64,000 bases of DNA from an uncultured Acetatifactor sp. (GTDB taxonomy: Bacteria > Bacillota > Clostridia > Lachnospirales > Lachnospiraceae), in NCBI GenBank assembly GCA_910579755.1, contig CAJTVB010000006.1:120756-184755 (forward strand), read 5' to 3'. The position numbers and the translations under genes are program-made. The stretch's first letter is position 1. Each line of letters begins with the position of its first letter. Under the pieces are notes generated by a model. It did no database searches. It saw only the letters and a program-made list of their open reading frames with translations, and was not told where the DNA came from. This document shows positions 60,707 to 64,000 of this stretch, one piece after another.

Positions 60707-62216
60707 GGGAAAAAGAATCATATGCATCGGTGGAACGGAAGCGTATTTGTACGAGCTGTGTGAACGGTATGATGACATAGCGGGGCATATTGCGGCAGTA
60801 CTGGAGGATCATCCCCGGAGTCATGGAACGGTGCGGGCGGCTGACAGAGAAATTCCGGTGCATAGACTGAAAGATTTACGACAGTGTGAATTGCGGAACG
60901 CAATCATATTGATAACCGATGATTATTATAACGAGTATTTTCAAAAGCTCTGCTGCCTGCTGGAAAAGGATGAAGCAGTAGAAAGGGTTTATTTTTTTGC
61001 CAACAGAGAGACGGAATATGAGCTGGCATACAGAGCAAGATATGGGATGTGGCCTCTGGAGGATATTATTGTGTTCCGGAGCGGTCCCCATGCCGGCGGC
61101 TATGTAAAAGGGATGGATTTCTCGGATAATGCAAGGGCGTTGTTTGAATATATGCTGTCTGCGGGGCTGAACGGAAAGTATAAGCTGGTGTGGGTGGTGA
61201 GAAATCCGGAGGAATTCCAAAGCTATGAAAAATATCAGAATGTTTTTTTCCTGCCGTTTACAGCATCCGACAGCGGAGATATTTCAGTGAGGGAGCTCTA
61301 TTATAAGACATTGTGCCTGGCAAAATATTTCTTTTTTACAGATGCTTATGGTTTTGTGAGGAACTGCAGACCGGATCAGGTAAGAGTGCAGCTATGGCAC
61401 GGGTGCGGATACAAAAAGAGACTGAATACTGTCTCCTGCGAAAAAAGGTATGATTTTATGACGGTTACCAGTCCGCTGTATGCCCGGCTTCATGCGGAGG
61501 AATTCGGGTTGAAGGAGCATCAAATGCTGGTGACAGGCTGTGCCAAGACGGACTGGCTGTTTGAGGCGGAACCTGTGACGCCGGAGGTTCTTGGAATTCC
61601 GTGGGCGCACAAATATATTTTCTGGCTTCCCACATATCGATTCAGTGAAAAGAAGATGAATAAGCCTGTGGACGGGGCATTAAAGGCTGACACGGGTCTG
61701 CCATTGATCTCTGACAGAGCGGAGCTGGATGAAGTAAACAGGAAGCTTGAGGAGAATGATATGGTCCTTGTGATAAAGCCGCATCCATTTCAAGATGTTA
61801 CGGCAATCCACGTAAAGGGCTTTTCCAAAATTAAGTTGCTGGAACAGGAAATTTTGTTGGAAAAAGATATCCAGATGAATCAGATACTGGGTATGGCAGA
61901 TGCGCTCATCAGCGATTATTCTTCTGCGGCAGTGGATTATCTGATCCTGAACAGACCCATGGCCTTCTGTGTGGAGGACGCAGGGAGCTATGCCGATTCC
62001 AGAGGGTTTATATTTGATGATATTCTGGAGTGGCTGCCGGGAAAACTGATTTTTGGAGCGGCGGACCTGATGGAATTTATTGATGCGACGGGAAACGGTC
62101 TGGATGAAGAAAGAGAAAAGCGCTCTGCACTGCGGGATAAAATGCACAGGTATCAGGATGGCAATAGCTGCAGGAGAATATTGGAAGCCGTGGGGATTAT
62201 TGAAGAAACAAAATAA
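60669..62216 (+). CDS. CDP-glycerol glycerophosphotransferase-family protein (TagB/TagF-like)
   Basis: Residues 1 to about 120 of 515 are a Rossmann module (RIICIGGTEAYLYELCERY, AVLEDHP). Residues about 125-510 follow the TagB/TagF pattern: LVWVVRNPEEF, VRVQLWHGCGYKKRLN with the catalytic-type His, VTSPLYARLHAEEFG, VTGCAKTDWLF, WLPTYRF, LVIKPHPFQD and ALISDYSSAAVDYLILNRPMAF. It should add glycerol- or ribitol-phosphate from a CDP donor. All conserved motifs are intact, unlike the homologue at 47041. Confidence 0.92.
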   Translation: MELIKLEDQEAYKGKRIICIGGTEAYLYELCERYDDIAGHIAAVLEDHPRSHGTVRAADREIPVHRLKDLRQCELRNAIILITDDYYNEYFQKLCCLLEKDEAVERVYFFANRETEYELAYRARYGMWPLEDIIVFRSGPHAGGYVKGMDFSDNARALFEYMLSAGLNGKYKLVWVVRNPEEFQSYEKYQNVFFLPFTASDSGDISVRELYYKTLCLAKYFFFTDAYGFVRNCRPDQVRVQLWHGCGYKKRLNTVSCEKRYDFMTVTSPLYARLHAEEFGLKEHQMLVTGCAKTDWLFEAEPVTPEVLGIPWAHKYIFWLPTYRFSEKKMNKPVDGALKADTGLPLISDRAELDEVNRKLEENDMVLVIKPHPFQDVTAIHVKGFSKIKLLEQEILLEKDIQMNQILGMADALISDYSSAAVDYLILNRPMAFCVEDAGSYADSRGFIFDDILEWLPGKLIFGAADLMEFIDATGNGLDEEREKRSALRDKMHRYQDGNSCRRILEAVGIIEETK

Positions 62217-62239
62217 GAGGGTATGGAAGGAACGACGAA

Positions 62240-63193
62240 ATGGCGGTTTATTTTATTACAGGTGCATCGGGGTATATCGGTTCCATGCTGGCGGCTCATT
62301 TATGGGGTCAGGATAAAAATAATAGAATTATTGCAGCGGCGCGCAACAGAAAAAAGGCTGAGAGCATTCTGCCGAAGGGGACAGATATTCTGCAGGCAGA
62401 CTTGTCCGATAGAACAGAAACAGAAAGGCTTGAAATAGAATGTGATTATGTGATCCACTGTGCCTCTGTCACACAGTCCGCCCAAATGCTTTCGCATCCG
62501 GTAGAGGTGGTGGAGAGCATTGTCAATACCACACAGAATGTACTGGAGCTGGCAAAAAGATGCAGAATAAAAAGCATGGTGAATCTTTCCAGCATGGAGG
62601 TATATGGGGACATTGACTGTTCTGACGGGCACAGAGTGTCAGAGGAGGAATTGGGTGAAATTGATCTTTACAAAGTACGCAGCTGTTATCCGCTGGGGAA
62701 GCGTATGGCTGAAAATATCTGTTGCTCCTATTTCAGGGAATATGGCGTGCCGGTGAAGACCGCCAGGCTTGCACAGACCTTCGGGGAGGGAGTCCTGCCC
62801 TCGGACAACCGTGTTTTTGTCCAATTTGCAAAAGCAATCAGGCAGGGAACAGATATCGTGCTTCATACTGCCGGCAATTCTATGGGGAATTACTGCAGTA
62901 TTCATGACGCTGTGAGGGGAATCCTGACCATTTTACGGAAGGGAAGCAGCGGACAGGCATATAATGTGGTAAATGAAGAAAATACAATGACAATCCTCCA
63001 GATGGCGGAACTGGTAGCAAGAGATGTAGCCGGAGGAAGGATTGGCATAAGCTTTGACATTCCGGAGGAGGATATTTACGGCTATGCGGCGTCCACGGGA
63101 CTGCGGCTGTCCGGAAGGAAATTAAGGGCTCTGGGCTGGGAGCCCAAGGAGGGCCTGGTTCAAATGTATCAGGATCTGCTTCGGGGGATGTAA
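62240..63193 (+). CDS. NAD-dependent epimerase/dehydratase (extended SDR)
   Basis: The 317-residue protein has the nucleotide site TGASGYIGS, the Ser of VNLSSMEVYG and the catalytic pair in YPLGKR (YxxxK). The C-terminal substrate domain ends WEPKEGLVQMYQDL as in GalE/RmlB-type enzymes. It changes a nucleotide sugar used by the cluster. RBS AGGAACGACGAA precedes the ATG. The last 25 bases overlap the 3' end of the convergent regulator. Confidence 0.92.
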   Translation: MAVYFITGASGYIGSMLAAHLWGQDKNNRIIAAARNRKKAESILPKGTDILQADLSDRTETERLEIECDYVIHCASVTQSAQMLSHPVEVVESIVNTTQNVLELAKRCRIKSMVNLSSMEVYGDIDCSDGHRVSEEELGEIDLYKVRSCYPLGKRMAENICCSYFREYGVPVKTARLAQTFGEGVLPSDNRVFVQFAKAIRQGTDIVLHTAGNSMGNYCSIHDAVRGILTILRKGSSGQAYNVVNEENTMTILQMAELVARDVAGGRIGISFDIPEEDIYGYAASTGLRLSGRKLRALGWEPKEGLVQMYQDLLRGM

Positions 63194-64000
63194 GAGCCCT
63201 TCTGCGGGGCAAAAAAATCCGTGACCTTTTCCTGCTCCCGGTACTGTCTGGGCGACATGCCGGTGTATTCCTTGAAGATAGAGCCGAAGTAGCTCTGGGA
63301 GTGAAAGCAGAGATATTGGGCAATAGCGCTGATGCTCAGGTCGGAGTATTTGAGCATGTTCCTGGCGGCCTGGATCCGCTTCCTGCGGGTGTATTCCACA
63401 ATGCCGATATTTTCATATTCTTTAAATTTGCGGGAGAGATAGGAAGCGTTGATTCCTATCTCTTTTGCCATTGAAGCAAGCGAGAAGTCCTTGTTCAGAT
63501 GAGCCATAATGTATGTTTTCGCCTGCTCCAGAAAGGAGATTCTGGAGCGTTCCCGGTGCAGGTCATGAACGGCCTTGGCAAAACCGAATTTTGCTTCCTC
63601 CAACAGCAGAAGAATCTGGTTGCCGGAAGAGCATTTTGCCAGGCGCTGAAGGTAGAGATCCGACATGGAGTAGGCAGTGTCTGCATCCAGACCACCCTCT
63701 ACCGCAGCCCGGGTGGCCAGGGTCACAAAGGAGCAGCAGGCATATTCCAGCTGTTTCAGGGGGGAGTCGGACATTTTTCCCAGGCGATTCAGGTCGCCGG
63801 CACTGCCCAGGGAATGGGCAGCTTCCAGGGCCTCCAGATCACCGGAGCGGATTTGATTAAAAAGGGTCTGCTCCTCCTGATAGGAAATATGGATGGCGTC
63901 ATTTTCGCTGCGTTCCAGCATATATTCCTGAATTTTGGAGTTTCCGGCCGGATTGTGTGCCGCCAGAGAATCCGCAGACTGCCGGGTCAGCTGTTGGACA
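63169..64000 (-). CDS. AraC-family transcriptional regulator (partial, runs off the window)
   Basis: At least 276 residues are open to the right edge, with no stop before it; an internal ATG at 63921 would give 250 residues but family-like coding continues beyond. The C-terminal about 100 residues are the AraC double helix-turn-helix (DFSLASMAKEIGINASYLSRKFKEYENIGIVEYTRRKRIQAARNML, then SISAIAQYLCFHSQSYFGSIFKEYTGMSPRQYR). The N-terminal part is helical and not a cupin. It converges with the glycan operon, overlapping its last gene by 25 bases. Its target is unknown. Confidence 0.9.
   Translation of the reverse strand, partial: VQQLTRQSADSLAAHNPAGNSKIQEYMLERSENDAIHISYQEEQTLFNQIRSGDLEALEAAHSLGSAGDLNRLGKMSDSPLKQLEYACCSFVTLATRAAVEGGLDADTAYSMSDLYLQRLAKCSSGNQILLLLEEAKFGFAKAVHDLHRERSRISFLEQAKTYIMAHLNKDFSLASMAKEIGINASYLSRKFKEYENIGIVEYTRRKRIQAARNMLKYSDLSISAIAQYLCFHSQSYFGSIFKEYTGMSPRQYREQEKVTDFFAPQKGSYIPRSRS

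Overview
The window reads as chromosome of a gut-type Gram-positive Clostridia, most likely a Lachnospiraceae member. This rests on the split purine genes (separate IMP cyclohydrolase and AICAR formyltransferase), a DUF6062 protein, a cell-surface protein with YPDL-type repeats, VPLA-type motifs before a C-terminal membrane anchor, AGGAGG ribosome sites with frequent TTG and GTG starts, and consensus sigma-A promoters. I saw no rRNA, tRNA or CRISPR array. Species cannot be fixed from sequence reading alone.

Layout. (1) 1-5.7 kb: end of a purine operon, a secreted repeat protein, and a cation:proton antiporter on the minus strand. (2) 5.8-8.1 kb: a GGDEF protein and a SARP-type regulator, translationally coupled, behind a promoter whose spacer holds nine consecutive G. 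(3) 8.3-26.7 kb: a complete accessory Sec (aSec) locus: a 1741-residue serine-rich repeat adhesin, secY2, asp1, asp2, asp3, secA2, gtfA, gtfB, a 56-residue two-helix membrane protein, and a second, inverted-order gtfB/gtfA pair. (4) 26.8-31.7 kb: a transglutaminase-like lipoprotein followed by a compact type IV pilus-like operon (PilC, four small membrane-anchored proteins, PilT). (5) 31.8-43.1 kb: housekeeping and regulators (GlnRS, MocR, TetR, DUF6062), an MBOAT/SGNH acylation pair, a uracil permease behind a structured leader, and a membrane dipeptidase. (6) 43.3-46.2 kb: a tyrosine recombinase, a 199-bp segment bounded by perfect 20-bp inverted repeats and carrying a consensus promoter that now points backward, a TnpB-family protein that has lost its RuvC acidic residues, and a structured non-coding stretch. 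(7) 46.3-63.2 kb: fifteen co-directional genes for a surface phospho-glycan, then an AraC-type regulator on the opposite strand running off the window.

How the parts may work together. The dominant theme is a variable cell surface. The adhesin, its glycosyltransferases and its dedicated translocase form one unit, apparently preceded by c-di-GMP/SARP-type regulators whose own promoter may vary by G-tract slippage. The glycan cluster sits behind what looks like an invertible promoter next to its own recombinase. In the orientation given here the promoter reads toward the recombinase, so the TnpB-like gene and probably the glycan cluster would be OFF; inversion would place it correctly about 83 bases before the TnpB-like start codon. 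The recombinase, invertible promoter, nuclease-dead TnpB and structured RNA upstream of a glycan locus form the most interesting unit of the window.

Function calls come from recognising motifs by eye; no database search was run. Start codons were chosen from ribosome sites, promoter positions and remembered family N-termini, and are noted where uncertain.
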